From assembly GCF_900111015.1 (NCBI RefSeq), contig NZ_FOFS01000001.1, positions 447,218 to 511,217 of the forward strand: a DNA stretch of 64,000 bases, written 5' to 3'. The notes under the pieces were generated by a model, which worked only from the letters and a program-made list of their open reading frames with translations, was not told the DNA's origin and made no database searches. The position numbers and the translations under genes are program-made. Positions 30,856-39,963 of the stretch are shown here, piece by piece; the first letter of the stretch is position 1; each line of letters starts with the position of its first letter. The stretch comes from Solimonas aquatica (GTDB lineage: Bacteria; Pseudomonadota; Gammaproteobacteria; Nevskiales; Nevskiaceae).

Positions 30856-31413
30856 TCACATCGACAGCAGTTCCTTTTCCTTGGTCGCGGCCGCCTCATC
30901 CACCTTGGCCACGTACTGGTCGGTGAGCTTCTGGATTTCGGTTTCGGCGCGCTTTTCGTCGTCGGTGGAGATCTGCTTGTTCTTCACCAGCTCCTTGACC
31001 TGGGTGTTGGCGTCGCGGCGCACATTGCGGATCGCCACCTTGGCGTTCTCGGCCTCGCCCTTCACCACCTTGGTCAACTCCTTGCGGCGCTGCTCGGTGA
31101 GCGGCGGCATGATGATGCGGATGGTCTGGCCGGCGGTGTTCGGCGTCAGGCTCAGATCCGAGGTGAGAATGGCCTTCTCGATGACGCTGACCATGGCCTT
31201 GTCCCAGGCCTGGATGACGATGGTGCGGGCGTCTTCCACGCTGACCTGCGCGGCCTGCGAGATCGGCACTTCCGAGCCGTAGAAGTCCACGCGCACATGA
31301 TCCAGCAGCGCGGCATTGGCGCGGCCGGTGCGCAGCTTCATGAGCTCGGTCTTGAGCACGTCCACGCACTTCTGCATGCGCTTGGTGGCTTCGTTCTTGA
31401 TGTCGTTCAGCAT
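30856..31413 (-). CDS. frr: Ribosome recycling factor
   Basis: Splits post-termination ribosomes together with EF-G. The 185 aa product has exactly the E. coli length. It begins MLNDIKNEATKRMQKCVDVLK, then LRTGRANAALLDHV, QVSVEDARTIVIQAWDK, SLTPNTAGQTIRIIMPPLTEQRRKELTKVVKGEAE, and the helical QISTDDEKRAETEIQKLTDQYV. The ATG at 31413 is chosen over 31425, which would add four residues. pyrH-frr-uppS order. Confidence 0.98.
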   Translation of the reverse strand: MLNDIKNEATKRMQKCVDVLKTELMKLRTGRANAALLDHVRVDFYGSEVPISQAAQVSVEDARTIVIQAWDKAMVSVIEKAILTSDLSLTPNTAGQTIRIIMPPLTEQRRKELTKVVKGEAENAKVAIRNVRRDANTQVKELVKNKQISTDDEKRAETEIQKLTDQYVAKVDEAAATKEKELLSM

Positions 31414-31465
31414 CGATTGCTCCAAATCCGCGCAGCGGCGGAAAATGCCCCTGAAGTAGCGGGTT

Positions 31466-32191
31466 CTAGCGGTTGACCCAGGTGCCGATGCCGGTTTCGC
31501 CGGTGACGATGCGCCGCAAGGCGCCTTCCCGGCTCATGTCGTACACGCACAGCCTCATGCCATGATCACGGCACAGCACCATCGCGGTCTGATCCATCAC
31601 GCCCAGGCGTTTGCCCAGGGCCTCGTCATAACTGATTTCCTGATAACGCACCGCGCTCGGGTCTTTCTTCGGATCGGCGCTGTAGATGCCGTCGACCTTG
31701 GTGGCCTTGAGCATCAGCTCGGCCTCGATCTCGATGGCGCGCAGGGAGGCGGCCGAGTCGGTGGTGAAGAAGGGATTGCCGGTGCCGGCGGCGAACACCA
31801 CCACCCGGCCCTTCTCCAGATGGCGCATCGCCTTGCGGCGGATGAAGTCCTCACAGACCTCGTTGATGCGGATCGCCGACTGCACGCGCGCCTGCATGCC
31901 GCCGATGCGTTCGATGGCGTCCTGCAGGGCCAGGGCGTTGATCACGGTGGCCAGCATGCCCATCTGATCGCCGGTGACGCGGTCCATGCCGGCACGGGCC
32001 AGACCTTCGCCACGGAAGATGTTGCCGCCGCCGACCACCAAAGCAACCTGCACGCCGATGTCCACCACCGACTGCACTTCGCGAGCCAGAAATGCGGTGA
32101 CCTCCGGCGAGATGCCGAAGTCCTGTTCGCCCATCAAAGCCTCACCGGAGAGCTTGAGAAGAATTCTCTTGTAAGCGGGCTGCTGGCTCAT
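31466..32191 (-). CDS. pyrH: UMP kinase
   Basis: Hexameric bacterial UMP kinase of the amino acid kinase fold. The 241 aa product has [14 protein letters not shown] (ATP site), [67 protein letters not shown] and [16 protein letters not shown]. The length matches E. coli. It lies downstream of tsf across a stem-loop at 32259-32278 and upstream of frr. The conserved threonine/asparagine nucleotide-sensing positions cannot be judged without alignment. Confidence 0.98.
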   Translation of the reverse strand: MSQQPAYKRILLKLSGEALMGEQDFGISPEVTAFLAREVQSVVDIGVQVALVVGGGNIFRGEGLARAGMDRVTGDQMGMLATVINALALQDAIERIGGMQARVQSAIRINEVCEDFIRRKAMRHLEKGRVVVFAAGTGNPFFTTDSAASLRAIEIEAELMLKATKVDGIYSADPKKDPSAVRYQEISYDEALGKRLGVMDQTAMVLCRDHGMRLCVYDMSREGALRRIVTGETGIGTWVNR

Positions 32192-32258
32192 GACCTGGCT
32201 CGGACGGGCGGCAAGGCGGCACGGGAAGCCTTGCGACGAAAAGGGTTCACTTACCGGA

Positions 32259-32278
32259 AGGCCCCGTTTCCGGGGCCT
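32259..32278. terminator. Stem-loop between tsf and pyrH
   Basis: AGGCCCCG, 4-base loop, CGGGGCCT: 8-bp perfect stem. On the transcribed minus strand the loop reads GAAA, a stable GNRA tetraloop. No T-run follows, so partial attenuation or an RNA end is more likely than complete termination. Confidence 0.5.
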
Positions 32279-32316
32279 CCTGGGTTCAAAGTGTTATCGC
32301 ACAATCTTAACGCAGA

Positions 32317-33363
32317 TCAACTCTTGATGCCGGCCTGCGCCATCACTTCCGCGGCAAAGTCGGTCTGCTGCTTTTCGATGCCCTCGCCCACGGCGAAACG
32401 CACGAAGGCGGCGACCTTGGCCTTCTTGGCGGCGAGCAGCTTGGCCACGGTCTCGTCCGGGTTCTTGACGAAGGGCTGACCCATCAGCGTGATCTCGTTG
32501 ACGAACTTGGCGACGCGGCCGTCGATCATCTTGGCCAGGATCTCGGCGGGCTTGGGCTTGAAGCCGCCACCGAACTTCTTCTTGATGGTCGCGTAGTCCT
32601 CGTCCCAGCTCTTCTTTTCCTCGTCGGAGAGGCCGGCGTAGACACCGTTCTGCTTCTCGGCGTCCATTTCCTGCAGCGCGGCGGCCAGCTTGTCGGACTC
32701 GGCCTTGGCATCGGCCTGTTCCTGGGCGGCGGTGGCTTCGATCACGCGGCGCTCGGAGGCGAGCACCTCGGCGGAAATCTCGCTGGAATCCAGGAAGCGC
32801 GGGCTCATGGCGGCGATGTGCATGGCCAAATCCTTGGCCAGCTCCTCGTCACCATTGGCCATGGCCAGGGCCACGCCGATCTTGTCGCCCGGGTGCAGGT
32901 AGGTCACCAGCGGACCGCCGGCGGCTTCCAGACGCGCGAAGCGACGGATGGTGAGGTTCTCGCCGAGCTTGGCGACCAGACCACGGCGCTGCTCGTCCAG
33001 GCTGGAGTCGCCGGCCTTGAGCTGGGCCAGGGCTTCGACATTGGCGGGCTTTTCGCTCAGCGCGGTTTCGGCGGCGCGCTTGGCCAGGGCGCGGAACTCA
33101 TCGCCCTTGGCGACGAAGTCGGTTTCCGAGTTCAGCTCGACGATGGTCACGGCCCCGGCGTCGCGGGCGATCGCCAGCACGCCTTCGGCGGCGGTGCGGC
33201 TGGCCTTCTTGTCGGCCTTGGCGGCGCCGTCCATGCGCAGCTTCTCGACGGCCTTGGCGACGTCGCCGCCCACGGCCTCCAGGGCCTTCTTGCAGTCGCC
33301 CATGCCGGCGCCGGTGCGGTCGCGCAGTTCCTTGACGAGTGCAGCAGTGATCGGGGTGCTCAT
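32317..33363 (-). CDS. tsf: Translation elongation factor Ts with internal insertion
   Basis: Nucleotide exchange factor for EF-Tu. It has the N-terminal UBA-like domain (ITAALVKELRDRTGAGMGDCKKAL), the EF-Tu-contact motif TDFVAKGDEF (81-90) and the core and C-terminal modules (LITIR-like region; EILAKMIDGRVAKFVNEITLMGQPFVKNP). The product is 348 aa against about 285-295 usually. The surplus is a charged, Ala/Lys/Glu-rich stretch at about 216-268 (EQADAKAESDKLAA ... DEDYATIKKKFGGGFKPKP), just before the dimerisation-region helix. The frame and codon use are continuous, so this is a real insertion. Follows rpsB. Confidence 0.97.
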   Translation of the reverse strand: MSTPITAALVKELRDRTGAGMGDCKKALEAVGGDVAKAVEKLRMDGAAKADKKASRTAAEGVLAIARDAGAVTIVELNSETDFVAKGDEFRALAKRAAETALSEKPANVEALAQLKAGDSSLDEQRRGLVAKLGENLTIRRFARLEAAGGPLVTYLHPGDKIGVALAMANGDEELAKDLAMHIAAMSPRFLDSSEISAEVLASERRVIEATAAQEQADAKAESDKLAAALQEMDAEKQNGVYAGLSDEEKKSWDEDYATIKKKFGGGFKPKPAEILAKMIDGRVAKFVNEITLMGQPFVKNPDETVAKLLAAKKAKVAAFVRFAVGEGIEKQQTDFAAEVMAQAGIKS

Positions 33364-33429
33364 AGGAATTTCACTCAGCTAATAAGTAGAAAGGCCCGCA
33401 GCGCTAGGAAGGCGGCGGGCGCAGGGGTC

Positions 33430-33476
33430 GGGGCCTGGCGCCCCGGACGCAGCCGCCGCGTTATGAACGCGGCGGC
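33430..33476. terminator. Tandem stem-loops between rpsB and tsf
   Basis: GCCGCCGCGTT (33452-33462), loop ATG, AACGCGGCGGC (33466-33476) gives an 11-bp stem. GGGGC (33430-33434) with GCCCC (33440-33444) gives a second. They occupy the rpsB-tsf spacer, where an attenuator is known in other gammaproteobacteria. No T-tract is present. Confidence 0.5.
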
Positions 33477-33488
33477 GCGCCATGATGC

Positions 33489-34304
33489 TTACTCGCCGCG
33501 ACGGCCGCGTGACGGACGGTCGCGATCGTTGCCGGGCTTGCCGCCGCGCGGCTTGCGCGGCGCCGGCGCTTCCTCGCTGGCGGCGGCAGCGCGCTCTTCA
33601 GCGGCCCGCACGGCCTGCGGGTTGCTGCCACGGCCGTCGATGATGGCGTCGGCCACGCACTGGGCGTAGACCTTGATCGCGCGGGTGGCGTCGTCGTTGC
33701 CCGGAATCACGCAGTCGATGCCGGAAGGATCGTTGTTGGAATCGACCACGGCGATGACCGGGATGCCCAGCTTCTTGGCTTCCAGCACCGCGTTCTTTTC
33801 ATAGCCGGTGTCGATGATGAACAGGCAGTCCGGCAGGCTCGGCATTTCCTTGATGCCACCCAGCGACTTGCGCAGCTTTTCCAGCTCGCGGGTGAAGGTC
33901 AGCTGTTCCTTCTTGGTGAGACGGTTGATGGAACCGTCCTCGACCTGCTTTTCCATCTCGACCAGGCGCTTGATGGAGCCCTTGACGGTCTTGAAGTTGG
34001 TCAGGGTGCCGCCCAGCCAGCGCTGGGAGACGAAGGGCATGCCGGCACGCTTGGCTTCTTCCTCGACGGTCTCGCGGGCGGCGCGCTTGGTGCCCACGAA
34101 CAGGATGCGGCCGCCGTTGGCGGCGAGCTTGCCGGCGAAGGAGCAAGCGTCCTTCAGCATCGGCAGGGTCTGCTCGAGGTTGATGATGTGGATGCGGTTG
34201 CGGCTGCCGAAGATGTACTGATCCATCTTCGGGTTCCAGTAGCGGGTGCGGTGGCCGAAATGGGCGCCCGCTTCCAGCAACTGACGCATGGTGACAGTCG
34301 TCAT
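33489..34304 (-). CDS. rpsB: 30S ribosomal protein S2
   Basis: Small-subunit protein S2, required for S1 binding. The 271 aa product begins [27 protein letters not shown]. It contains [46 protein letters not shown], the [38 protein letters not shown] core, and [11 protein letters not shown]. It is about 30 residues longer than E. coli S2 because of a C-terminal low-complexity tail rich in Ala/Glu and then Lys/Arg/Gly ([22 protein letters not shown]). First gene of rpsB-tsf-pyrH-frr. Confidence 0.98.
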   Translation of the reverse strand: MTTVTMRQLLEAGAHFGHRTRYWNPKMDQYIFGSRNRIHIINLEQTLPMLKDACSFAGKLAANGGRILFVGTKRAARETVEEEAKRAGMPFVSQRWLGGTLTNFKTVKGSIKRLVEMEKQVEDGSINRLTKKEQLTFTRELEKLRKSLGGIKEMPSLPDCLFIIDTGYEKNAVLEAKKLGIPVIAVVDSNNDPSGIDCVIPGNDDATRAIKVYAQCVADAIIDGRGSNPQAVRAAEERAAAASEEAPAPRKPRGGKPGNDRDRPSRGRRGE

Positions 34305-34440
34305 GAATACAACTCCTAAACGGTTGATGGCAGATCGCGCCGGGGGCTGGCTTCATGGGAAGCTGGCACCGTTTTGGGTGGCGCGAATGGATTTCCAGAA
34401 GCGATGCGCCGATGATGCGGGGCTCACATTGCCTTTGGAG
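34305..34440 (-). promoter_or_regulatory. rpsB mRNA leader
   Basis: If transcription starts 6-7 bases after the -10 box at 34448-34453, the rpsB mRNA has a leader of about 135 nt. Leaders of rpsB in gammaproteobacteria bind S2 for autogenous control. The GC-rich segments around 34340-34420 could fold, but I cannot confirm the consensus structure by eye. Confidence 0.35.
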
Positions 34441-34447
34441 GGCGCGC

Positions 34448-34476
34448 TTTATACCATAGCGCCCCTTTGAAAACAA
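34448..34476 (-). promoter_or_regulatory. Strong sigma-70 promoter of the rpsB operon
   Basis: On the minus strand TTGTTT (34476-34471), a 17-bp spacer and TATAAA (34453-34448) with an extended -10 TGG form a near-consensus promoter. It is followed by a GC-rich stretch (GCGCGCCC), as is typical of stringently controlled ribosomal promoters. Confidence 0.8.
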
Positions 34477-34483
34477 CGAGTTT

Positions 34484-34504
34484 GCCCTTCCCACAGTGAA
34501 GGGC
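34484..34504. other. Small hairpin in the rpsB/map divergent region
   Basis: GCCCTTC (34484-34490), loop of 7, GAAGGGC (34498-34504). It lies just upstream of the map start codon (34524) and next to the -35 box of the rpsB promoter; it may be part of the map leader. Function unknown. Confidence 0.3.
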
Positions 34505-34523
34505 GGCGCAGCGATCCTAGAGC

Positions 34524-35309
34524 ATGGCCGTCACCATAAAGAACCCTGAAGAGCAACAGAAAATGCGTGAGGCCGGCGTCGCCGCCGCCTCGGTGCTGAC
34601 CATGCTGGAACCCTATGTGAAGCCGGGGGTGAGCACCGATGAGCTCAACCGTCTCTGCCACCAGTACATCGTCGACACGCTCAAGAGCATCCCGGCGCCG
34701 CTGAATTATGGCGGTGGTGGCGGCCGCCCGCCCTTCCCGCGCTCGATCTGCACCTCGGTCAATCACGTGGTCTGCCACGGCATTCCCGGACCCAAGGTGC
34801 TGAAAAAGGGCGATGTGCTGAACGTGGACATCACCGTCATCAAGGACGGCTTTCACGGCGACACCAGCCGCATGTTCTACGTCGGCGAGCCCAGCATCCT
34901 GGCGCGGCGCCTGACCGAAACCACGCGCGAGGCGATGATCGAGGGCATCCGTCAGGTGCGTCCCGGCGCTCGGATCGGCGATATCGGCGCGGCGGTGCAG
35001 AAGTACGCCGAGGCGCGCGGCTTCTCCATCGTGCGCGAATACTGCGGTCACGGCATCGGCCGGGTCTTTCATGAAGATCCGCAGATTCTCCATTACGGCC
35101 GCCCTGGCACGGGTCTTGAACTCGTGGAAGGCATGACCTTCACCATCGAACCCATGATCAACGCCGGCCGCCCCGAGGTGAAACTGCTGCCGGACGGCTG
35201 GACCGTGGTCACCAAGGATCATTCGCTGTCGGCACAGTTCGAACACACGGTGCTGGTGACCGCCAGCGGTTACGAGGTACTGACCCTGCGCGAAGGCGAG
35301 ACCCTGTGA
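34524..35309 (+). CDS. map: Methionine aminopeptidase (type I)
   Basis: Removes the initiator methionine from nascent proteins. The 261 aa product has the five metal ligands of the pita-bread fold within VLNVDITVIKDGFHGDTSRMF (two Asp), YCGHGIGRVFHEDP (His), FTIEPMI (Glu) and SAQFEHTVLVT (Glu). The substrate-side VNHVVCHGIPG is also present. Divergent from rpsB and translationally coupled to glnD through a GTGA overlap. The map-glnD-dapD order next to rpsB-tsf is as in E. coli. Confidence 0.98.
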   Translation: MAVTIKNPEEQQKMREAGVAAASVLTMLEPYVKPGVSTDELNRLCHQYIVDTLKSIPAPLNYGGGGGRPPFPRSICTSVNHVVCHGIPGPKVLKKGDVLNVDITVIKDGFHGDTSRMFYVGEPSILARRLTETTREAMIEGIRQVRPGARIGDIGAAVQKYAEARGFSIVREYCGHGIGRVFHEDPQILHYGRPGTGLELVEGMTFTIEPMINAGRPEVKLLPDGWTVVTKDHSLSAQFEHTVLVTASGYEVLTLREGETL

Positions 35310-37990
35310 TGGGCGCCGAGATCGATCTCGCCGACGAGGAAGCCGCCAGCATCTTCAGCGCCTCCCGCATCCGCGCGCGTCTGGCCCAGGGCGGTTATTC
35401 CATCGCCGCGTTCCGCGAAACCCTGAGCTGGGGTCGCGAGCGACTGTACAGCCTGTTTCACGAAGGCATGCCGGCGGATTCGCTGGTGCATGCGCGCGCG
35501 CATCTGGTGGACGAGGTGCTGTGCGCCGCCTGGCAGAAGTTCCTGCCCGAGAACACCCAGGGCCTGACCCTGGTGGCGGTGGGCGGCTATGGGCGCGGCG
35601 AGCTGCTGCCGCATTCCGACATCGACATCCTGCTGCTGCACCAGGGCACAGCCCTGGAACAGCATCGCCGCGGCCTGGAGCAGATGACCGCCTTCGGCTG
35701 GGACATCGGCCTGGAAGTCGGCCAGAGCGTGCGCAGCGTCGAGGAATGCGTCAGCGAGGCGGCCAAGGACATCACCGTCATCACCAATCTGCTGGAGGCG
35801 CGCCTGCTCACCGGCGACGCGGACCTGTTCCGGCAGATGCAGCAGGCGCTCACCCCGGACAAGGTCTGGCCGGTGCAGGCCTTCTTCGAGGCCAAGAAGG
35901 CCGAGCAGGCCGCGCGTCACCGCAAGTACGACGACACCGGTTACAAGCTCGAACCCAACGTCAAGGAAAGCCCGGGCGGCCTGCGCGACATCCACACCAT
36001 CGGCTGGGTGACCAAGCGCCTGTTCGGCACCCAGACCCTGGGCGAGCTTCGTGAAAAAGGCCTGCTCAGCAAGCAGGAATGCGATGAGCTGTTCGCCGGC
36101 CAGGATTTCCTCTGGCGCGTGCGCTTCTCCCTGCACATGCTCACCGGCCGGCATGAGGACCGCCTGCTGTTCGATCATCAGATCAAGGTCGCCGAGCTGT
36201 TCGGCTACGAGGACGATGACAAGAACAAGGCGGTCGAGCAGTTCATGCAGCTCTACTACCGCACCATCAAGTCGCTGTCCTGCCTGAACGATCTGCTGCT
36301 GCAGCTGTTTGAAGAAAGCATCGTGCAGCCGCCGCAGGGCGGCGAGATCACGCCGATCAATGCCCGCTTCCAGATCCGCAACGGTTATCTGGAAGCACGC
36401 AGCGAGGAAGTGTTCAGCAAATCGCCCTGGGCGCTGCTGGAAGTGTTTCTGCTGCTGCAGCAGCACGGCAAGATCGCCGGCATCCGCGCCCAGACCCTGC
36501 GCCTGATCCTGCGCGACAGCCGCCTGATGGACGACACCGTGCGCCAGTCGGTGCAGGCGCGCTCGCTGTTCGTGGAAATGTTCCGCGAAGGCAACGGCCT
36601 GACGCGCAATCTGCGCCGCATGAACCGCTACGGCGTGCTGGGGCGTTACCTGCCGCCCTTCGGCAATATCGTCGGCCTGATGCAGTACGACCTCTTCCAC
36701 ACGCTCACCGTGGACGAGCACATCCTCTACGTGGTGCGCAATGCGCGGCGCTTCGCCATGCAGCGTTTCCGCACCGAGCTGCCGTTCTGCAGCGAGGTCA
36801 TGGACCGCCTGGCCAAGCCGGAGCTCTTGTACCTGGGCGCGTTCTGGCACGACATGGCCAAGGGCCGTGGCGGCGATCACTCCGACATCGGCGCCGCCGA
36901 GGCCGAGCAGTTCTGCCTGGATCATGGCCTCTCGCATCCGGATGCGGCACTCGTGCGCTGGCTGGTCAAGAACCATCTGCTGATGTCGCTCACCGCACAG
37001 AAGCAGGACTTGAGCGACCCCAAGGTGATTGCCGAATTCGCCCGCACCGTGGGCGACCGCCAACATCTGGATTACCTGTATCTGCTGACCTGCGCCGACA
37101 TCCGCGGCACCAATCCGGCGCTGTGGAACGCCTGGCGCGATTCGCTGCTCAAGGAGCTGTACAACCTCACCGTGCGCGCCCTGGATCGCGGCGTGGACAA
37201 TCCGCTGCGCAGCGAGGAGCGCATCGGCGAGGTGCAGGCCAAGGCCATGGCCCTGCTCGCCGCCCGGCATTTCAATGACGAAGCCTCGCGCGCCGCCTGG
37301 AAGCGCTTCGACCGCGACTACTTCCTGCGTCACTCGCCGGAAGAAATCGCCTGGCATCTGCCGGCGATTCTCGCGGCGAAGGAAGAAGACCTGCCGCTGG
37401 TGCTGGTCGATCAGATCGGCGGCCTGGGCACGGCGGTGTTCATCTACACCCGCGACCGCGACCATCTCTTCGGCCTGTCCACCGGCGTGCTCGCGCGCCT
37501 GGGCCTGACCATCCTGGATGCGCGCCTGCACACCACCGACGACGGCTTCGTGCTCGACAGCTACGTGGTGATGGAGAGCGACAACACGCCGATCAGCAAT
37601 CCGATGCGCTTCGAGGAAATCCGCGCGGCGCTGCGCAAGGTGCTCAGCGATCCGGAAGTCTCCACCATCGACGTCAATCGCCGCACGCCGCAGCGCCTCA
37701 AGCACTTCAACACGCCCACGCATGTGCACTTCAGCCAGGACACCGCGCGCGGCCGCACGATCCTGGAACTGGTCACCGCCGACCAACCGGGATTGCTGTC
37801 GCTGATCGGCCGCGTGTTCCAGAAGCGCGGCATCCTGCTCGACGCCGCCAAGATCGGCACCATCGGCGAGCGCGCCGAAGACGTGTTCTATATCACTGAC
37901 CGCATGCACCGGCCCATCACCAGCGACAGCGCGCTCGAGGATCTGCGCGAAGTGCTGGTGCGCACCCTGAGCCGTTCTGAAACCACCTGA
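35306..37990 (+). CDS. glnD: Bifunctional uridylyltransferase/uridylyl-removing enzyme GlnD
   Basis: Nitrogen sensor that uridylylates or deuridylylates PII proteins (GlnB/GlnK) in response to glutamine. The 894 aa product has the nucleotidyltransferase motif VGGYGRGELLPHSDIDILLL (about residues 91-110). An HD-type uridylyl-removing domain follows (FWHDMAKGRGGDHSDIGAAEAEQF). Two C-terminal ACT domains bind glutamine (FIYTRDRDHLFGLSTGVLARLG; LVTADQPGLLSLIGRVFQKRG). The start is GTG at 35306, overlapping the map stop; the next codon is ATG, so initiation at 35309 is also possible. Next gene is dapD, 12 bases on. Confidence 0.97.
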   Translation: MMGAEIDLADEEAASIFSASRIRARLAQGGYSIAAFRETLSWGRERLYSLFHEGMPADSLVHARAHLVDEVLCAAWQKFLPENTQGLTLVAVGGYGRGELLPHSDIDILLLHQGTALEQHRRGLEQMTAFGWDIGLEVGQSVRSVEECVSEAAKDITVITNLLEARLLTGDADLFRQMQQALTPDKVWPVQAFFEAKKAEQAARHRKYDDTGYKLEPNVKESPGGLRDIHTIGWVTKRLFGTQTLGELREKGLLSKQECDELFAGQDFLWRVRFSLHMLTGRHEDRLLFDHQIKVAELFGYEDDDKNKAVEQFMQLYYRTIKSLSCLNDLLLQLFEESIVQPPQGGEITPINARFQIRNGYLEARSEEVFSKSPWALLEVFLLLQQHGKIAGIRAQTLRLILRDSRLMDDTVRQSVQARSLFVEMFREGNGLTRNLRRMNRYGVLGRYLPPFGNIVGLMQYDLFHTLTVDEHILYVVRNARRFAMQRFRTELPFCSEVMDRLAKPELLYLGAFWHDMAKGRGGDHSDIGAAEAEQFCLDHGLSHPDAALVRWLVKNHLLMSLTAQKQDLSDPKVIAEFARTVGDRQHLDYLYLLTCADIRGTNPALWNAWRDSLLKELYNLTVRALDRGVDNPLRSEERIGEVQAKAMALLAARHFNDEASRAAWKRFDRDYFLRHSPEEIAWHLPAILAAKEEDLPLVLVDQIGGLGTAVFIYTRDRDHLFGLSTGVLARLGLTILDARLHTTDDGFVLDSYVVMESDNTPISNPMRFEEIRAALRKVLSDPEVSTIDVNRRTPQRLKHFNTPTHVHFSQDTARGRTILELVTADQPGLLSLIGRVFQKRGILLDAAKIGTIGERAEDVFYITDRMHRPITSDSALEDLREVLVRTLSRSETT

Positions 37991-38002
37991 CAAGCAAAAA
38001 CC

Positions 38003-38818
38003 ATGACGCAGAATCTGAAGTCTGTCATCGAAGCTGCCTGGGAGCAGCGCGAGCAATTGAACAAGAACGACGCCGGCCTGCGCGCCGCCGTCGATGAAGC
38101 GCTGCTGCTGCTCGACGGCGGCAAGGCGCGCGTGGCCGAACCCACCGCCGGCGGCTGGCAGGTCAACGAATGGCTGAAGAAAGCCGTGCTGCTGTCCTTC
38201 CGCCTCAATGACAACGCGCCCATCGAGATGGGCGCGCTGTCCGGCTACGACAAGGTGCCGCTGAAGTTCGCGGGCTGGACGGAGGAGCAGTTCAAGGCCC
38301 AGAACGCGCGCGTGGTGCCGCCGGCCGCCGTGCGGCGCGGCGCCTTCATTGCCCCGGGCGCGATTCTGATGCCCTCTTACGTGAACATCGGCGCCTATGT
38401 CGGCAGCGGCACCATGGTGGACACCTGGGCCACGGTCGGTTCCTGCGCGCAGATCGGCGCCAACTGCCATCTGTCCGGCGGCGTGGGCATCGGCGGCGTG
38501 CTGGAACCGCTGCAGGCCTCGCCGACCATCATCGAGGACGACTGCTTCATCGGCGCGCGCTCGGAGATTGTCGAAGGCGTGATCGTGGAAAAGGGCGCGG
38601 TGATTTCGATGGGCGTGTTCATCGGCCAGTCCACGCCGATCTACGACCGCGAAGCCGACCAGATTCTCTACGGCCGCGTGCCCGCCGGCAGCGTGGTGGT
38701 TGCCGGCTCGCTGGCCAAGAACGACAAGTACAGCCTGAGCTGCGCGGTGATCGTCAAGCGCGTCAACGAGCAGACGCGCAAGAAAGTGGGCATCAACGCC
38801 CTGCTGCGCGACCTGTAA
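38003..38818 (+). CDS. dapD: Tetrahydrodipicolinate N-succinyltransferase
   Basis: Fourth committed step of lysine/diaminopimelate synthesis (succinylase branch): transfers succinyl from succinyl-CoA to tetrahydrodipicolinate. The 271 aa product has the N-terminal helical domain and the left-handed beta-helix ([47 protein letters not shown] ... [35 protein letters not shown]). The length is equal to E. coli within a few residues. With dapE at 39964 it supplies meso-DAP for peptidoglycan. Ends the map-glnD-dapD unit; a terminator follows. Confidence 0.98.
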   Translation: MTQNLKSVIEAAWEQREQLNKNDAGLRAAVDEALLLLDGGKARVAEPTAGGWQVNEWLKKAVLLSFRLNDNAPIEMGALSGYDKVPLKFAGWTEEQFKAQNARVVPPAAVRRGAFIAPGAILMPSYVNIGAYVGSGTMVDTWATVGSCAQIGANCHLSGGVGIGGVLEPLQASPTIIEDDCFIGARSEIVEGVIVEKGAVISMGVFIGQSTPIYDREADQILYGRVPAGSVVVAGSLAKNDKYSLSCAVIVKRVNEQTRKKVGINALLRDL

Positions 38819-38823
38819 AACCA

Positions 38824-38847
38824 AAGGGGCGGCTCGCGCCGCCCCTT
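38824..38847. terminator. Terminator after dapD
   Basis: AAGGGGCGGC, loop TCGC, GCCGCCCCTT: perfect 10-bp stem followed by CTTCTTCCC and preceded by AAA. It lies between the convergent dapD and glycine-zipper gene stops and probably works in both directions. Confidence 0.8.
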
Positions 38848-38857
38848 CTTCCCGTTC

Positions 38858-39313
38858 TTAGCGAACCACCTGCCAGGTGCCGTTGGGCTGACGGCAGGCG
38901 GTGCCTTGCACCTGCTGCGGCTGGCCGTCGATGTCGGCCACCATGTTGAATTCGCGGCAGGGCGAATTGTTCTGGTAGTAGGTGCGCGTCGGGGTGACGC
39001 TGTAGTTGTACTGCGAATCCGGATTGCGCCAGCTGTAGGGACGACCGGTGGAGCCATATTCCATGGCCTGCGCGGTCTGCACGCGATCCTGCTCGTTCAT
39101 GCCGCGGCCGATGCTGGCGCCGATGTTGGAGCCCAGCAGCGCGCCGAGGATGATCGCCGCGCCGCGACCGGCGCCATGGCCGATGGTCGAACCCACCGCC
39201 GCACCGACGCCGGCGCCCACCAGACCACCCTGCTGTTCCGGCGTCACCAGGCAGCCGCTGATCAGGCTCAGCGACAGCAGGCCGGCTGCCATCGGCCCAA
39301 GTTTGCGAATCAT
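38858..39313 (-). CDS. Glycine-zipper lipoprotein (17-kDa surface antigen-like)
   Basis: A 151-residue outer-membrane lipoprotein with lipobox SLISGC (Cys21). A glycine-zipper segment at about 29-80 (GGLVGAGVGAAVGSTIGHGAGRGAAIILGALLGSNIGASIG) is a pattern of small-residue membrane-embedded hairpins. A C-terminal domain with CREFN ... GTACRQPNGTWQVV resembles rickettsial 17-kDa antigen family members. The ATG at 39313 gives a standard signal peptide; an upstream ATG at 39376 would place 21 extra residues before it. Function in the family is mostly unknown; envelope stability is a guess. Confidence 0.82.
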   Translation of the reverse strand: MIRKLGPMAAGLLSLSLISGCLVTPEQQGGLVGAGVGAAVGSTIGHGAGRGAAIILGALLGSNIGASIGRGMNEQDRVQTAQAMEYGSTGRPYSWRNPDSQYNYSVTPTRTYYQNNSPCREFNMVADIDGQPQQVQGTACRQPNGTWQVVR

Positions 39314-39385
39314 TGCGAAGTCCCTTGTGTCTCTTGTTTGAATAGCGGGCAGTCTACTTTGCGAAGCTGAACGCACGCCAGATCG

Positions 39386-39865
39386 TCAAGCCGGTGGTTC
39401 GTTTACAGGCAAGCGCCGCTCCGGTTCCACTTCACCGATGCGCAAGTAACGGGTCGCCAGCTGCACCTCGCGCAGGAAACAGAACAGGCCGCAGATCAGC
39501 GACAGCACCGCCAGCACGAACAGCGCGGCCGTCGGCACCGCCATGTTCCAGCGTGAAAACGCGCCCACGAACAGCACCACGATCACGCTGCTGATCAGCA
39601 GCGCGCAGCCGATGCAGAAGGCGATGGCCTTGCTGGTCAGCCGCGCCCGACGCGACAAGCGCTGCAGCCCCTGCGAGACCAGGTACTGCAGCTCCGGCGA
39701 GGCGCCCTGCCCTTCGATCTCCAGCGCACGGGCGCGATCGACGATGCGCGCCAGACGGCTGGTGAGCACGCCGAGCATGGAGCTGACACCACCGAGCAGG
39801 AACACCGGCGCGACCGCGACCTGGATGGTGTGGGCGATGATGGCGAGCTGGGTATCGTTGTCCAT
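39386..39865 (-). CDS. DUF2721 family membrane protein
   Basis: A 159-residue inner-membrane protein. It begins with a hydrophobic N-terminal helix containing AVAPVFLLGGVSSMLGVLTSRLARIVDRARALE, the DUF2721 signature. A cytosolic helical segment and two further membrane helices follow at about 80-105 and 108-130. The charged tail reads EPERRLPVNEPPA. No enzymatic residues are apparent and the family's role is unknown. It lies between the glycine-zipper lipoprotein (72-base gap) on the same strand and dapE on the opposite strand. Confidence 0.78.
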   Translation of the reverse strand: MDNDTQLAIIAHTIQVAVAPVFLLGGVSSMLGVLTSRLARIVDRARALEIEGQGASPELQYLVSQGLQRLSRRARLTSKAIAFCIGCALLISSVIVVLFVGAFSRWNMAVPTAALFVLAVLSLICGLFCFLREVQLATRYLRIGEVEPERRLPVNEPPA

Positions 39866-39963
39866 GTGCGGGCGGCTCTTGTGGCGCCGGCATTATCCAG
39901 CATTCCCGCCGGGCGCGGCCGGCTACAATCGCGGGCCTGCCTCATTGCCCGATACGCCCGCAC

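Noticed and set aside
35270-38824. 1184-codon open frame antisense to glnD and dapD
   Set aside because: Both plus-strand genes are unmistakable; the minus frame is a GC-rich shadow.
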